Of a DNA stretch of 64,000 bases, positions 26,812 through 36,832 are shown one piece after another. The position numbers and the translations under genes are program-made. Every line of letters begins with the position of its first letter. The first letter of the stretch is position 1. The notes beneath the pieces are model-generated. The model saw only the letters and a list, made by a program, of their open reading frames with translations. It did not search any database and had not been told where the DNA came from. This DNA comes from Romboutsia lituseburensis DSM 797 (GTDB lineage Bacteria; Bacillota; Clostridia; Peptostreptococcales; Peptostreptococcaceae): positions 186,001-250,000 of the forward strand of contig NZ_FNGW01000001.1 of NCBI RefSeq assembly GCF_900103615.1, given 5' to 3'.

Positions 26812-27288
26812 TTATAATTCTATTTTATTGTTATCTATTAGTTTCTCTGCTATAAATGCAGCAACCTCACCAGTTATTTTTACACAGTGTGCTTTTCTTT
26901 CAGGAGATTGAAACGCATAATCTTTAACCATAACTCTACAACAAGTACTTTTATACATCCCTTTTATATGATTGTGTAAATCAGCAGAATGTGTAAACAT
27001 TTCTTCATGCATAGCTTCACCGTGGCATCTACCATATGACATTCCTAAAGCCATAACTCCTCCACTTACTGCACCACATACACAACCTGATTTTCCTATT
27101 CCTATTGGGAATCCAGATGCTAATTTTGTTACATCATCACCAAATGGTTTACCTAATAAATCATTAATAGTCTTTACAACAGCTTCTGAACAGAAAAATT
27201 CTCCTCTTATAAAGTACCCTTCTGCTATATTTCTTACCTCTTCTATTTTTTTAATTTTAGCTTCTTCTTTGTTTGCTTCTTTTATCAT
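26812..27288 (-). CDS. C_GCAxxG_C_C family redox protein
   Basis: 158 residues with the family cysteine pattern: Cys in EFFCSEAVV, the motif GCVCGAVSGGVMALG, CHGEAMHE, STCCRVMVKDY and HCVKITG. Family members occur in anaerobes near transporters and redox genes and are presumed to bind metal or form disulfides; biochemistry is not established. ATG 27288 has AGGAG at 7 nt, better than the ATG at 27294 next to it. Likely first gene of an operon with the TDT channel. Confidence 0.88.
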   Translation of the reverse strand: MIKEANKEEAKIKKIEEVRNIAEGYFIRGEFFCSEAVVKTINDLLGKPFGDDVTKLASGFPIGIGKSGCVCGAVSGGVMALGMSYGRCHGEAMHEEMFTHSADLHNHIKGMYKSTCCRVMVKDYAFQSPERKAHCVKITGEVAAFIAEKLIDNNKIEL

Positions 27289-27409
27289 ATTCATTCTCCT
27301 ATCTACTCATATAATTTACTGAACTATTTTATCTTAAAAAATATGAAAATGTAAAATAGATATTTCGTATATATATCGATTGAATTATAGATTTTATTTA
27401 TACGTCACT

Positions 27410-27436
27410 AAAAAAATACCCAAGATTTCTCTTGGG
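27410..27436 (-). terminator. terminator of the glycine cleavage operon
   Basis: CCCAAGA-GAAA-TCTTGGG stem followed by TATTTTTTT on the minus strand, 37 bp after the gcvPB stop. Confidence 0.88.
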
Positions 27437-27472
27437 CTCTAGGAATTTATTTCAATTTTGTATATTTATGGC

Positions 27473-28930
27473 TTATTTATTGTGCCAAGTAAGTATTGGC
27501 GATTTTACTGCCCTAGCTTCATCTACTCTTTTTATAATAGTATCATATGGGGCATTTTTAACTATTTCTGGATTTTCTTTAGCCTCTTTTGCTATTGCTA
27601 CCATAGTTTCTATAAATCCATCTAAAGTTTCTAAATTTTCTGTTTCTGTTGGTTCTATCATAATTGCTTCATTTATTATTAAAGGGAAATATACTGTAGG
27701 TGGATGATACCCATAATCTAATAATCTTTTTGCTATATCCATAGTTTTGACTTCACTATGACCTTTACATATTCCCCCTAGGACAAACTCGTGTTTGCAT
27801 ACTGTATCTATTGGTAAATAATAATATTCTTTTAACTTTTCTTTTAAATAATTAGCATTTAAAACTGCAACTTGACTAGCTTCTTTTAATCCTTCTTTTC
27901 CCATAGTTAGTATATAAGAATATGCTTTTACTAATACACCAAAATTCCCATAGAAGTTTTTAACTTTTCCTATTGATTTAGGCTTATTATAATTTAATAC
28001 ATATTCATCTTCATTCTTTTCAACTATAGGAACTGGTAAAAACGGTATCAATTCTTTTTTTACGCCTACTGGGCCACTACCAGGACCTCCACCTCCATGA
28101 GGAGTTGAAAAAGTTTTATGGAGATTTAAATGAACCACATCAAACCACATATCACCAGGTCGTGTTATGCCCATAATTGCATTCATATTTGCTCCATCAT
28201 AATATAAAAGTCCTCCTATATTATGAACCAAATTTGCAATTTCTTTAATGTTTTTTTCAAATAATCCAAGAGTACTTGGGTTTGTAAGCATTAATGCAGC
28301 TACTTCTTCATCTAAAGCTTCTTTTAATTTTTCTATATCAACTGCTCCATTTTTATCTGATTCTATTTGGACTATTTTAAATCCTGCCATAGAAGCACTT
28401 GCCGGATTTGTTCCATGAGATGAGTCCGGAACTATAACTTTAGTTCTTTTAAAATCTCCTCTATTTTCATGATAGGCTTTTATCATCATAAGTCCTGTAA
28501 ATTCTCCATGAGATCCTGCTGCTGGTTGTAGAGTTACTTCATCCATCCCTGTTATTTCACCTAAAGATTTTGATAAATTGTACATTAATTCTAAAGATCC
28601 TTGTACTGTGTTAGTTGATTGATATGGATGAATATTTGTAAATGATGTGTTATTAGCCATATCTTCATTTATTTTAGGATTATATTTCATAGTGCATGAT
28701 CCTAATGGATAAAATCCAGTGTCTACTCCAAAATTTTTGTTTGAAAGTAGAGTATAATGTCTAGCTATATCTAACTCACTAACCTCTGGTAAATTTAGTT
28801 CTTCTTTTCTTAATTTTTTTTCTTCTATTAAATCATTTATATTAATATCTTCTATATCAAGCTTAGGAAGTGAGTATGCTTTTCTACCAATTTTAGATAT
28901 CTCTATTAATGTTTTATTGTACTCTATCAT
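27473..28930 (-). CDS. gcvPB: glycine dehydrogenase (decarboxylating) subunit 2
   Basis: The PLP-bearing half of a split P protein, about 485 residues. Together with the alpha half it decarboxylates glycine and passes the aminomethyl group to the lipoyl H protein. The PLP lysine lies in [33 protein letters not shown] near the N-terminus and HEFVLGG late in the chain are also conserved. ATG 28930 follows GGAGGG; the frame upstream to 28954 overlaps the end of gcvTPA. Only one base separates the two genes. GcvH and the lipoamide dehydrogenase are not in the window. Confidence 0.95.
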   Translation of the reverse strand: MIEYNKTLIEISKIGRKAYSLPKLDIEDININDLIEEKKLRKEELNLPEVSELDIARHYTLLSNKNFGVDTGFYPLGSCTMKYNPKINEDMANNTSFTNIHPYQSTNTVQGSLELMYNLSKSLGEITGMDEVTLQPAAGSHGEFTGLMMIKAYHENRGDFKRTKVIVPDSSHGTNPASASMAGFKIVQIESDKNGAVDIEKLKEALDEEVAALMLTNPSTLGLFEKNIKEIANLVHNIGGLLYYDGANMNAIMGITRPGDMWFDVVHLNLHKTFSTPHGGGGPGSGPVGVKKELIPFLPVPIVEKNEDEYVLNYNKPKSIGKVKNFYGNFGVLVKAYSYILTMGKEGLKEASQVAVLNANYLKEKLKEYYYLPIDTVCKHEFVLGGICKGHSEVKTMDIAKRLLDYGYHPPTVYFPLIINEAIMIEPTETENLETLDGFIETMVAIAKEAKENPEIVKNAPYDTIIKRVDEARAVKSPILTWHNK

Positions 28931-28931
28931 T

Positions 28932-31457
28932 TTACATTCCCTCCATAACTTCAACTAACTTATCAATCTCTTGCTTAGTTCTTTTTTCTGTAACACAAAG
29001 TAACGTTGTATTTTTTAAATCTGAATATTCGTTTTCTACGTTATACCCACCTAATATATTACTTTCTAATAACTTATCATTAACTTCATCTATATTATCT
29101 ACTGACTTTAACAAAAATTCTTTAAAGAATTTTCCTTTAAATACAGGTTTAAATTTTCCACTTGATATCAATTGATTGTATGCATAATGTGATTTTTTAA
29201 TACATTGACTTGATACTTCCTTAAATCCCTCTTTTCCCATTACAGCCATATAAATTGATGCTGTTAATGCATTTAGAGCCTGATTTGAACAAATATTAGA
29301 TGTTGCTTTTTCTCTTCTTACATGTTGCTCTCTAGTTTGTAAAGTTAATACATATGCTCTATTTCCATCACTATCTATCGTTTCTCCTACTATTCTGCCT
29401 GGCATTTTTCTTGTGTATTTAGATTTTGTTGCCATAAATCCAACATATGGCCCGCCAAAGTTTAAAGGATTACCTAATGACTGAGCTTCACCAACTACAA
29501 TGTCTGCACCTATTTCCCCTGGGGATTTTAATATTCCTAAAGATATAGGATCAACACTCATAATAAGAAGAGCTTTGTTTTTATGAACTATTTCTTCTAT
29601 TTCTTCCATTTCTTCTATTATTCCAAAGAAATTAGGGTTTTGTATTAAAACACACGCTGTGTCTTTATTTACACTTTCTCTTAATTTATTAATGTCTGTA
29701 ATTCCATATTCATTACAAAAATCCACTTCAACTATTTCACATTTATTAAATTGCATATAAGTTTGTAATACTTTTCTACATTCTGGGTTAACAGTCTTAG
29801 ATACAATAATTTTTTTACGTTTAGTTTGACCTATGGCCATTAAACAAGCTTCTACCGCTGCTGTTGCTCCATCATACATAGATGCATTAGCTATTTCCAT
29901 TTTTGTAAGTTCTGCTATCATTGATTGAAATTCAAATATTACTTGCAATGTACCTTGACTTATTTCCGCTTGATATGGTGTATAGGCTGTATAAAATTCA
30001 CTTCTTGAAGTTATATGATTTATAATTGATGGAATATAATGATCGTACGCTCCGGCTCCAAGGAAACACGTTAAATTATTTAAGTTTTTATTTTTATTTG
30101 CTAATTTATTTATACATTTACTTACTTCTATTTCACTTTTAGCACTTTCTAAGTTTAGGCTTCTATTTAATCTTAGTTCACTCGGTATATCTAGAAATAA
30201 TTCATCTACTGAACTTAATCCTATACTATCTAACATTATTTTTTTATCTTCGCTTGTAGTTGGTATATATGAGAATTGATTTATCTGATTGTCATTTTGA
30301 ATTTTACTATCATCTTTATTTAAATTATCTTTTTCTATATTTTTATATTGCTTTTTATAAAATGGTGTTTTTATAATAGTAGCTTTCACTCTTTTCTTTC
30401 TTATTGCTATTTCTATTTCATTATCTAATTGTGAATATTTTGAGTCTATAAGTGCAAGACCTATAACTTTATTTAAAGTAGGTGATGAATATCCTGTTGT
30501 TACATATCCTATTACCTCATTATTTGCTAGTACATCATATCCATGTCTAGCTATTCCTTTTCCTGAAACTTCAAATCCTATTAATTTTCTTTTAACTGAA
30601 CTTTCTTTTTGTGCTTCTAAACTTTTTTTACCTATGAATTTATTTTTATTTAGTTTTACAAAGAATGAAAGTCCTGCTTCTAAAGGAGATATATTTTCAT
30701 TTATTTCATTTCCATATAGAGGTAGACATGCTTCAAATCTTAAAGTATCTCTAGCTCCAAGCCCTATTGGTTTTAAGTTCTCTTTACCTATATTTAATAA
30801 TTCGCTCCATATTTTATTTACATCTTCATTTTTGCAATAAATTTCAAATCCATCTTCACCTGTATATCCAGTTCTAGATACAATACATTTTATGCCCAAA
30901 ATATTTATACCTGATTTAAAATTAAAAAACTTAATTTCGTCTAAACTTATATCTACAATATTTTGAAGTATTTCTTGAGATTTTGGTCCTTGTATTGCTA
31001 ATTGAGATATTTCTTTTGATATGTTTTTTATATCTATATCATAATTTTCTTTATTTTTTATCATCCAATCAAAGTCTTTTTCTATATTGCCTGCATTTAT
31101 AACTAATAAAAACTTCTCATCATTAAATTTATAAACTAACAAATCATCTACAACGCCACCATTTTCATAGCACATTAGCGTATAAATAATATCTTCTTCT
31201 TTCATATTTTCTATATTATTTGTTACTAAGTTTTGTATAAACTTTTCACTTTCATTTCCTTCTATTATTACTTCTCCCATATGAGAAACATCAAATATTC
31301 CAGCACTGTTTCTTACAGCTTCATGTTCCTTAATCATTCCTTCATATTCAAGAGGCATATCCCAGCCTCCAAATTCTAAGAACTTAGCACCCATTTCTTT
31401 ATGTTTTTCATATAAACTAGTTCTTTTTAATTCTACTATGCATACTGACTCACTCAT
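28932..31457 (-). CDS. gcvTPA: fused aminomethyltransferase / glycine dehydrogenase subunit 1
   Basis: 841 residues. The first 365 are a T protein, which moves the methylene group from the H protein to tetrahydrofolate ([49 protein letters not shown]). A polar linker (about 370-395) leads into the P-alpha half ([56 protein letters not shown]-like IANASMYDG). The fusion is the arrangement reported in C. difficile. GGAGG precedes the ATG, and a tandem glycine riboswitch lies upstream. Confidence 0.95.
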   Translation of the reverse strand: MSESVCIVELKRTSLYEKHKEMGAKFLEFGGWDMPLEYEGMIKEHEAVRNSAGIFDVSHMGEVIIEGNESEKFIQNLVTNNIENMKEEDIIYTLMCYENGGVVDDLLVYKFNDEKFLLVINAGNIEKDFDWMIKNKENYDIDIKNISKEISQLAIQGPKSQEILQNIVDISLDEIKFFNFKSGINILGIKCIVSRTGYTGEDGFEIYCKNEDVNKIWSELLNIGKENLKPIGLGARDTLRFEACLPLYGNEINENISPLEAGLSFFVKLNKNKFIGKKSLEAQKESSVKRKLIGFEVSGKGIARHGYDVLANNEVIGYVTTGYSSPTLNKVIGLALIDSKYSQLDNEIEIAIRKKRVKATIIKTPFYKKQYKNIEKDNLNKDDSKIQNDNQINQFSYIPTTSEDKKIMLDSIGLSSVDELFLDIPSELRLNRSLNLESAKSEIEVSKCINKLANKNKNLNNLTCFLGAGAYDHYIPSIINHITSRSEFYTAYTPYQAEISQGTLQVIFEFQSMIAELTKMEIANASMYDGATAAVEACLMAIGQTKRKKIIVSKTVNPECRKVLQTYMQFNKCEIVEVDFCNEYGITDINKLRESVNKDTACVLIQNPNFFGIIEEMEEIEEIVHKNKALLIMSVDPISLGILKSPGEIGADIVVGEAQSLGNPLNFGGPYVGFMATKSKYTRKMPGRIVGETIDSDGNRAYVLTLQTREQHVRREKATSNICSNQALNALTASIYMAVMGKEGFKEVSSQCIKKSHYAYNQLISSGKFKPVFKGKFFKEFLLKSVDNIDEVNDKLLESNILGGYNVENEYSDLKNTTLLCVTEKRTKQEIDKLVEVMEGM

Positions 31458-31513
31458 TGAAATACCTCCACTTACTTATATAATCTTTTTTATAATCTTT
31501 TTATTTTTCCATT

Positions 31514-31756
31514 AAAAAAGAGGATGTACAAACACAACAAATAAAGTTGCCTGTATATCCTCTGTTTATAGACCTGAAAGTTTCAATAATTTTAAAATTA
31601 TTTTGCTCCTTCGGTGACTTATATTCTATAAGTCTTTCCAGATTCCCATCAATTAACGATATCTTTGCCTGAAAGTTTCTTTAAAAATTTGGCTATTTTT
31701 AAATTGCTTCTTCGGCTCCTAAATTTTTAGGTCTCTCTCGCCAATCTCATTTGGTA
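31514..31756 (-). ncRNA. tandem glycine riboswitch with terminator platform
   Basis: Read on the minus strand, two glycine aptamers follow each other. Aptamer 1 has GGCGAGAGAGACC, GCCGAAGAAGCAA and AACTTTCAGGCAAAG. Aptamer 2 has TCTGGAAAGACT, CACCGAAGGAGCAA and AACTTTCAGGTC...ACAGAGGA. An AGAGGATATACA / TGTACATCCTCT stem plus TTTTTT (31514-31560) forms the expression platform. Glycine binding should prevent termination and turn on gcvTPA-gcvPB. Confidence 0.96.
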
Positions 31757-31775
31757 AATATTTGATTTTGATATA

Positions 31776-31804
31776 ATTGTATGAATTAAATTCTATAAAG
31801 TCAA
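31776..31804 (-). promoter_or_regulatory. promoter of the glycine riboswitch transcript
   Basis: On the minus strand TTGACT (31804-31799) and TACAAT (31781-31776) with a 17-bp spacer, about 20 bp before the first aptamer. Confidence 0.8.
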
Positions 31805-32003
31805 CTTTTTTTTAAACTTTTTTTAATTATTTTTTTAACAATAATATGTTATTGCATTAATTTTTTTAACTAAAATCATTTATTATTGTAAATATTTTTA
31901 ATTTTAAATTCTCATATGAATAATTTTTATATTTTAAAAAATATTTTTTATATATGCACTTTAATTTATATGTCTATTTATAAATATAATTTAAAATTCC
32001 CAT

Positions 32004-32036
32004 AAAAAAAGAGTTATTTTAAAATAACTCTTTTTT
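32004..32036 (-). terminator. terminator of the small acidic protein gene
   Basis: AAAAAGAGTTATTTT / AAAATAACTCTTTTTT perfect hairpin 9 bp after the stop codon. The sequence 31805-32003 shows no gene. Confidence 0.88.
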
Positions 32037-32044
32037 ACTATATA

Positions 32045-32305
32045 CTAATTAGCATCAAAGTCCACATGTATTTTTCCTTGTGGAGTGTTTATATCTATGT
32101 ACGATAAATTAAAGTTTTCATCCATTATATCTATTTGATATTCGAAGAAAACATCATCTTCTTTTTTAGACATAAATATGTAACTTCCATTTTCTTTTTC
32201 TTCTATCTCGTCACATATTTCATCGTATATTTCTTCACCACTTACATTCCCATCATATCCAGCATTTTTTATTTTTTCTTCTATTAGTCTATATATTTCT
32301 TCCAT
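32045..32305 (-). CDS. small acidic protein of unknown function
   Basis: 86 residues, very acidic (runs such as GEEIYDEICDEIEEKENG), no membrane segment and no motif I recognise. The C-terminal half reads as beta strands (YIFMSKKEDDVFFEYQIDIM). AGAAGG precedes the ATG and a perfect terminator follows, so it is a genuine single-gene unit. I cannot assign a function. Confidence 0.7.
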   Translation of the reverse strand: MEEIYRLIEEKIKNAGYDGNVSGEEIYDEICDEIEEKENGSYIFMSKKEDDVFFEYQIDIMDENFNLSYIDINTPQGKIHVDFDAN

Positions 32306-32396
32306 GTTGTACCTTCTTTCTTAATAATCATTAAAATTAGTTTATTATTAATTTATTTATATTGTCAACTATTTTTTAAGTTAAAATACTACTTTT

Positions 32397-34370
32397 TTAA
32401 ATATCTGACATTTCTAAGTTTACAACACTTTCAATATCTAATATATGCAAATTATCATCAGATGTCTCATCTTCTATAATCTTTCTAGGAAGATATATTC
32501 TAAAAGTGGTTCCTAAATTAATTTTACTCTCTACTTCAATTTTTCCACCATGAATTTCCACAATATCTTTAACTATGCAAAGTCCTATACCACTACCTTC
32601 ACTTTTTCGTGTCATTAAGCTATCTACTTGATAAAATCTATAAAAAATTTTATTTATTTTATCTTCAGGTATCCCAACACCACTATCTTTTACCTCTATA
32701 AGTACATATCTATAGTCTTTTTTTATATAAACATTTATATAACCTTTTGAATTTGTAAATTTTATAGCATTTGATAATAAATTTAAAATAACCCTTTGAA
32801 TCTGAAATTTATCTATAGCTATAATTATTTCTTCTTCATCTGTGTCAAATATCATTTTTAGACTTTTCTTATTTGCAAATTCTACTGATGATGTAAATAT
32901 TTCTTCAACTATATTTACTATATTACAGTTTTGCATTTTTAAATTAAACATTCCTGACTCAACCTTTGTAATATCTATTATATTATTAGATATTTTTAGC
33001 AATCTATATGAGTTTTGGTTGATATTATTTAGTTTATTTACTGTATCCAATTTATTTATATTTTCATTCATTATATTTCTTTCTAGTACTTTAGTGGTTC
33101 CTAAAATTATATTTATAGGCGTTCTTAATTCATGACTCAAATTAACTATAAAGTCAGTTTTCAACTTATCTCTTTCTTGTGCTTTAGCATATTCTTCTTC
33201 TCTTTTCTTTCTATCTTTTTTACGATTAACTACATGATTAAAACATAATATAGTCGCTACTATAATAAAAAATATTACTAAAATAATTAAATTTTTCATC
33301 CATATGGGAACAAGAATTTGATAATTTTTTTTATTAATTATTTTTGATTCTTTACTTATGTTAAATGGATTTATATTATATTCATACACACTATTATAGT
33401 CAATATATTCTTTAGCCACTGGCTCTATTTCATACGGTATAGCGTATATTGGTTGACCATTTTTTATTTTTAAAATCATCTCTCCAATTATCGCTGCTTG
33501 TTCTTGACCAATATCTATACATCCCCCTAATATACTCGCATTCATATATGTTTGATCATTTGAGTAAATCGCATTTTTACTACTTTGTTTTATTATTTTT
33601 ATAGTATCCTTTGGATTCAAATATTTTAAAGAAGCTTTATTTTGGAATTCACCAGCAATTATATTTATACTATTATCTGCATATTCTAATTCATTTAACT
33701 TATATACTATATCCTGTATATAATCGCTTTCCATATATCTTATATTTATTGTATTATCTGCATATATTTTAATAGCATTATCAATTTCCGACCTTACCGA
33801 TTTACAGTATAAAGATTCTTCTGTTATAACATTGATATTTTTAACATCAGGATTTAATCGTTTTATCATTGATATTAAATTTTTGCTATCATCTGTATGG
33901 TAGATTCCAGACATATACTGTTTTTCTTTTGTACAACATCGTTGCTTATTATCTACTCCACTAAAAACCAAAGGTATTTTATAAAAACTACTCTTTTTAT
34001 TAAACACTTCTCTTTTGAAAGACTCGTATGCTTCATCGTCTACTGTATATATAGCATCTATACTTCCCTTATGATATTTTTTATTAAGCATTTCTTTTAA
34101 TGAATCTATATATTCTATGTCATTTTTGTTTCTAAAATCTAAGTATTCGACATTAAAATTTATGTTATCTTCTTTGTGTTTTTCCATATATTTTTTTAAT
34201 CCGTCTAATATATTAGATTCCCAATAGTGTCCTTGATGATATGAATTTAATATAAGTACATTAAAACCTTCATGTTTATTATCATCTGAGTATATTTTCT
34301 GCACACACGAAAACGATATCATTGCACAAAGAATGATACCCAAAATATGTTTTAACAGTTTCCCCCCCAT
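32397..34370 (-). CDS. orphan sensor histidine kinase with ABC substrate-binding-like sensor
   Basis: 657 residues. A signal/anchor (about 1-27) leads into an extracytoplasmic domain (about 34-345; NVLILNSYHQGHYW, AIYTVDDEAYESFK, IPLVFSGVD) of the periplasmic-binding type found in ABC_sub_bind sensors. A membrane helix lies near 355-378. The kinase core follows: H box NLSHELRTPINII (His near 415), N box NLLSNAIKFTN, G1 DSGVGIPEDK and G2 SEGSGIGLCIVK. It would sense an extracellular ligand. No response regulator is adjacent. A run of seven G follows the ATG immediately. Confidence 0.9.
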   Translation of the reverse strand: MGGKLLKHILGIILCAMISFSCVQKIYSDDNKHEGFNVLILNSYHQGHYWESNILDGLKKYMEKHKEDNINFNVEYLDFRNKNDIEYIDSLKEMLNKKYHKGSIDAIYTVDDEAYESFKREVFNKKSSFYKIPLVFSGVDNKQRCCTKEKQYMSGIYHTDDSKNLISMIKRLNPDVKNINVITEESLYCKSVRSEIDNAIKIYADNTINIRYMESDYIQDIVYKLNELEYADNSINIIAGEFQNKASLKYLNPKDTIKIIKQSSKNAIYSNDQTYMNASILGGCIDIGQEQAAIIGEMILKIKNGQPIYAIPYEIEPVAKEYIDYNSVYEYNINPFNISKESKIINKKNYQILVPIWMKNLIILVIFFIIVATILCFNHVVNRKKDRKKREEEYAKAQERDKLKTDFIVNLSHELRTPINIILGTTKVLERNIMNENINKLDTVNKLNNINQNSYRLLKISNNIIDITKVESGMFNLKMQNCNIVNIVEEIFTSSVEFANKKSLKMIFDTDEEEIIIAIDKFQIQRVILNLLSNAIKFTNSKGYINVYIKKDYRYVLIEVKDSGVGIPEDKINKIFYRFYQVDSLMTRKSEGSGIGLCIVKDIVEIHGGKIEVESKINLGTTFRIYLPRKIIEDETSDDNLHILDIESVVNLEMSDI

Positions 34371-34692
34371 ATGTCATTTCTCCCCTATTTCATTAAATCC
34401 CTATTTTTTACATTATTTCACAATCATAATATATATTTTACATTATTTTAAAGGTTTTGTTAAGGAAGTTATTTATATTTTATTAAATAAACAAATAAGT
34501 TATATTTTTTATAAATTAAAACTAACTGTTTAATACTTATTCTGATATTATTCTTAATATATAAAATCTTGAAATTATTAAAAAAATTTAACATTTTATT
34601 GATTATATTGTTAATATTTACTACTATTTAAATTAATAGTGGTTATTTTTACCAATATATGTCATTTTATAAATTATAATGGGGGTATTTTT
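34371..34692. other. divergent promoter region, no gene seen
   Basis: AT-rich 320-bp spacer between the histidine kinase and the symporter, transcribed away from each other. It should hold both promoters; I see no structured RNA or palindrome that stands out. Confidence 0.5.
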
Positions 34693-35883
34693 ATGAAAAA
34701 AGTATTTGACAGCTTAATATTTAAATTAGTATTAGCAGTTGTAATAGGTCTATTAATAGGTTTCTATGCTCCTGCTTCTTTCATGAATATTATAGTTACC
34801 TTAAAGTATATCTTAGGTCAAGTAATATTCTTTGCGGTTCCTTTAATAATTATCGGATTTATCGCACCTTCTATAGCCAAATTAAAAAGCAATGCTTCTA
34901 AATTATTAGGGTATGCTGTTGGATTTGCTTATATATCATCAGTCGGTGCAGCTACATTTTCAGCTATATTCGGGTATATGCTAATACCAAAATTGTCAAT
35001 TCAATCTACTAATGAAGGTCTAAGACAATTACCAGAACTTATTTTTAAATTAGATATTCCTCAAATTATGCCTGTCATGAGTGCATTATTTTTATCTATA
35101 ATTTTAGGTCTTGCAATAGCTTGGACAAAAGCAGATTTATTTGAAAAATTATTAGATCAGTTCCAAAATATAGTTTTAAGTTTGGTTAACAGAATAGTTA
35201 TTCCTTTATTACCATATTTTATAGCTACAACTTTTGCATCTCTTGCTTATGAAGGTTCTATAACTAACCACTTACCTGTATTTATAAAAGTTATAGTTAT
35301 AGTTTTAATTGGTCATTTTATATGGCTTGCATTACTTTATGCAATAGGCGGAGCTATCTCTGGCAAAAACCCTATGGAGGTTTTAAAGCATTATGGCCCA
35401 GCTTACTTAACAGCAGTAGGAAGTATGTCATCAGCTGCAACTCTTCCAGTAGCTTTAGAATGTGCTAAAAAATCTAAAGTATTAAGAAAAGATATTTTAA
35501 ACTTTTCAGTTCCACTATGCTCTAATATACATCTTTGTGGATCTGTTTTAACAGAAGTATTCTTTGTTATGGTAGTTTCTCAAATACTATACGGGAAACT
35601 TCCAAGTGTATCATCTATGGTGATATTTATAATTTTATTAGGTGTATTTGCTATAGGTGCACCTGGTGTCCCTGGAGGTACAGTAATGGCATCTTTAGGA
35701 CTTATAACTAGTGTTTTAGCATTTAATGAAACAGGTACAGCTCTTATTTTAACTATATTTGCATTACAAGATAGTTTCGGTACAGCTTGTAATGTTACTG
35801 GCGATGGAGCATTAACACTTATGCTTACTGGAATAGCCGATAAGAAAAATATAAAAAGTGAAGAAGAATCTGTGGAATTTTAA
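34693..35883 (+). CDS. dicarboxylate/amino acid:cation symporter (DAACS family)
   Basis: 396 residues with about eight helices and two hairpins, as in GltP/SstT proteins. The conserved serine-rich stretch AVGSMSSAATLPVALECAKK lies in the re-entrant loop, and APGVPGGTVMASLGLI and TALILTIFALQDSFGTACNVTGDGALTLML form the substrate and Na+ sites. ATG 34693 follows GGGGG; the frame from 34639 extends upstream without one. It likely imports glutamate, aspartate, serine or a dicarboxylate. It is divergent from the orphan histidine kinase, which could regulate it. Confidence 0.9.
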   Translation: MKKVFDSLIFKLVLAVVIGLLIGFYAPASFMNIIVTLKYILGQVIFFAVPLIIIGFIAPSIAKLKSNASKLLGYAVGFAYISSVGAATFSAIFGYMLIPKLSIQSTNEGLRQLPELIFKLDIPQIMPVMSALFLSIILGLAIAWTKADLFEKLLDQFQNIVLSLVNRIVIPLLPYFIATTFASLAYEGSITNHLPVFIKVIVIVLIGHFIWLALLYAIGGAISGKNPMEVLKHYGPAYLTAVGSMSSAATLPVALECAKKSKVLRKDILNFSVPLCSNIHLCGSVLTEVFFVMVVSQILYGKLPSVSSMVIFIILLGVFAIGAPGVPGGTVMASLGLITSVLAFNETGTALILTIFALQDSFGTACNVTGDGALTLMLTGIADKKNIKSEEESVEF

Positions 35884-35884
35884 T

Positions 35885-35918
35885 AAAAAGCCTTTGGTAA
35901 TTTTACCAAAGGCTTTTT
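35885..35918 (+). terminator. terminator of the symporter gene
   Basis: AAAAAGCCTTTGGTAA / TTACCAAAGGCTTTTT hairpin directly after the stop codon. Confidence 0.92.
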
Positions 35919-35944
35919 ATTATAGTTTTTTATTCTATAAAAAT

Positions 35945-35973
35945 AAAAACTCTTAGATTATATCTAAGAGTTT
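35945..35973 (-). terminator. terminator of the tRNA operon
   Basis: On the minus strand AAACTCTTAGAT / ATCTAAGAGTTT runs into TTTATTTTT, directly after the last tRNA. Confidence 0.88.
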
Positions 35974-35976
35974 AAT

Positions 35977-36053
<77 letters not shown>

Positions 36054-36060
36054 ATATATA

Positions 36061-36135
36061 TGGAGCTAGTGATAGGAATCGAACCTACAACCTGCTGATT
36101 ACAAGTCAGCTGCTCTACCGTTGAGCCACACTAGC
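36061..36135 (-). tRNA. tRNA-Thr (TGT)
   Basis: 75-nt cloverleaf; anticodon loop CTTGTAA, acceptor GCTAGTG / CACTAGC with discriminator T and encoded CCA. Confidence 0.96.
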
Positions 36136-36139
36136 ATAT

Positions 36140-36215
36140 TGGCGGGAATAACAGGACTCGAACCTGTGACCCATTGATTAACAGTCAATTGCTCTACCAA
36201 CTGAGCCATATTCCC
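36140..36215 (-). tRNA. tRNA-Asn (GTT)
   Basis: 76-nt cloverleaf; anticodon loop CTGTTAA, discriminator G, encoded CCA. Confidence 0.96.
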
Positions 36216-36220
36216 ATAAT

Positions 36221-36309
<89 letters not shown>

Positions 36310-36314
36310 GTAAT

Positions 36315-36390
36315 TGGTGATCCATCCGCGACTCGAACGCGGGACACCCTGATTAAAAGTCAGGTGCTCTACCGACTGAGCTAATGGATC
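36315..36390 (-). tRNA. tRNA-Lys (TTT)
   Basis: 76-nt cloverleaf; anticodon loop CTTTTAA, acceptor GATCCAT / ATGGATC, encoded CCA. Duplicate of the copy at 36581-36656. Confidence 0.96.
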
Positions 36391-36403
36391 ATAAATATTA
36401 AAT

Positions 36404-36480
<77 letters not shown>

Positions 36481-36486
36481 ACATTG

Positions 36487-36575
<89 letters not shown>

Positions 36576-36580
36576 GTACT

Positions 36581-36656
36581 TGGTGATCCATCCGCGACTC
36601 GAACGCGGGACACCCTGATTAAAAGTCAGGTGCTCTACCGACTGAGCTAATGGATC
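36581..36656 (-). tRNA. tRNA-Lys (TTT), second copy
   Basis: 76-nt cloverleaf, same sequence as 36315-36390; first gene of the tRNA operon, about 35 nt after the predicted transcription start. Confidence 0.96.
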
Positions 36657-36696
36657 ATTTCTTATTGTTTTTGTGAAGTTCTCACTTGCAAAGACT

Positions 36697-36725
36697 ATTA
36701 TAGTTACATTTTTTTAATTCGTCAA
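36697..36725 (-). promoter_or_regulatory. tRNA operon promoter
   Basis: Minus-strand TTGACG (36725-36720), 17-bp spacer and consensus TATAAT (36702-36697). A near-perfect sigma-A promoter, as expected for stable RNA. Confidence 0.9.
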
Positions 36726-36832
36726 TACATTTTCAAATATTTTTTATATTTTTTTTCATTTTTTACCTTAAATCCCTTTATTTTCAATAATTTCAGCTTT
36801 TTAATTTTTTACATTTTTTTTATTTATATTTA

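Noticed and set aside
28932-31457. Frameshift or sequencing error joining gcvT and gcvPA
   Set aside because: The frame is continuous through a polar linker, and the same fusion is known in C. difficile, so it is treated as real.
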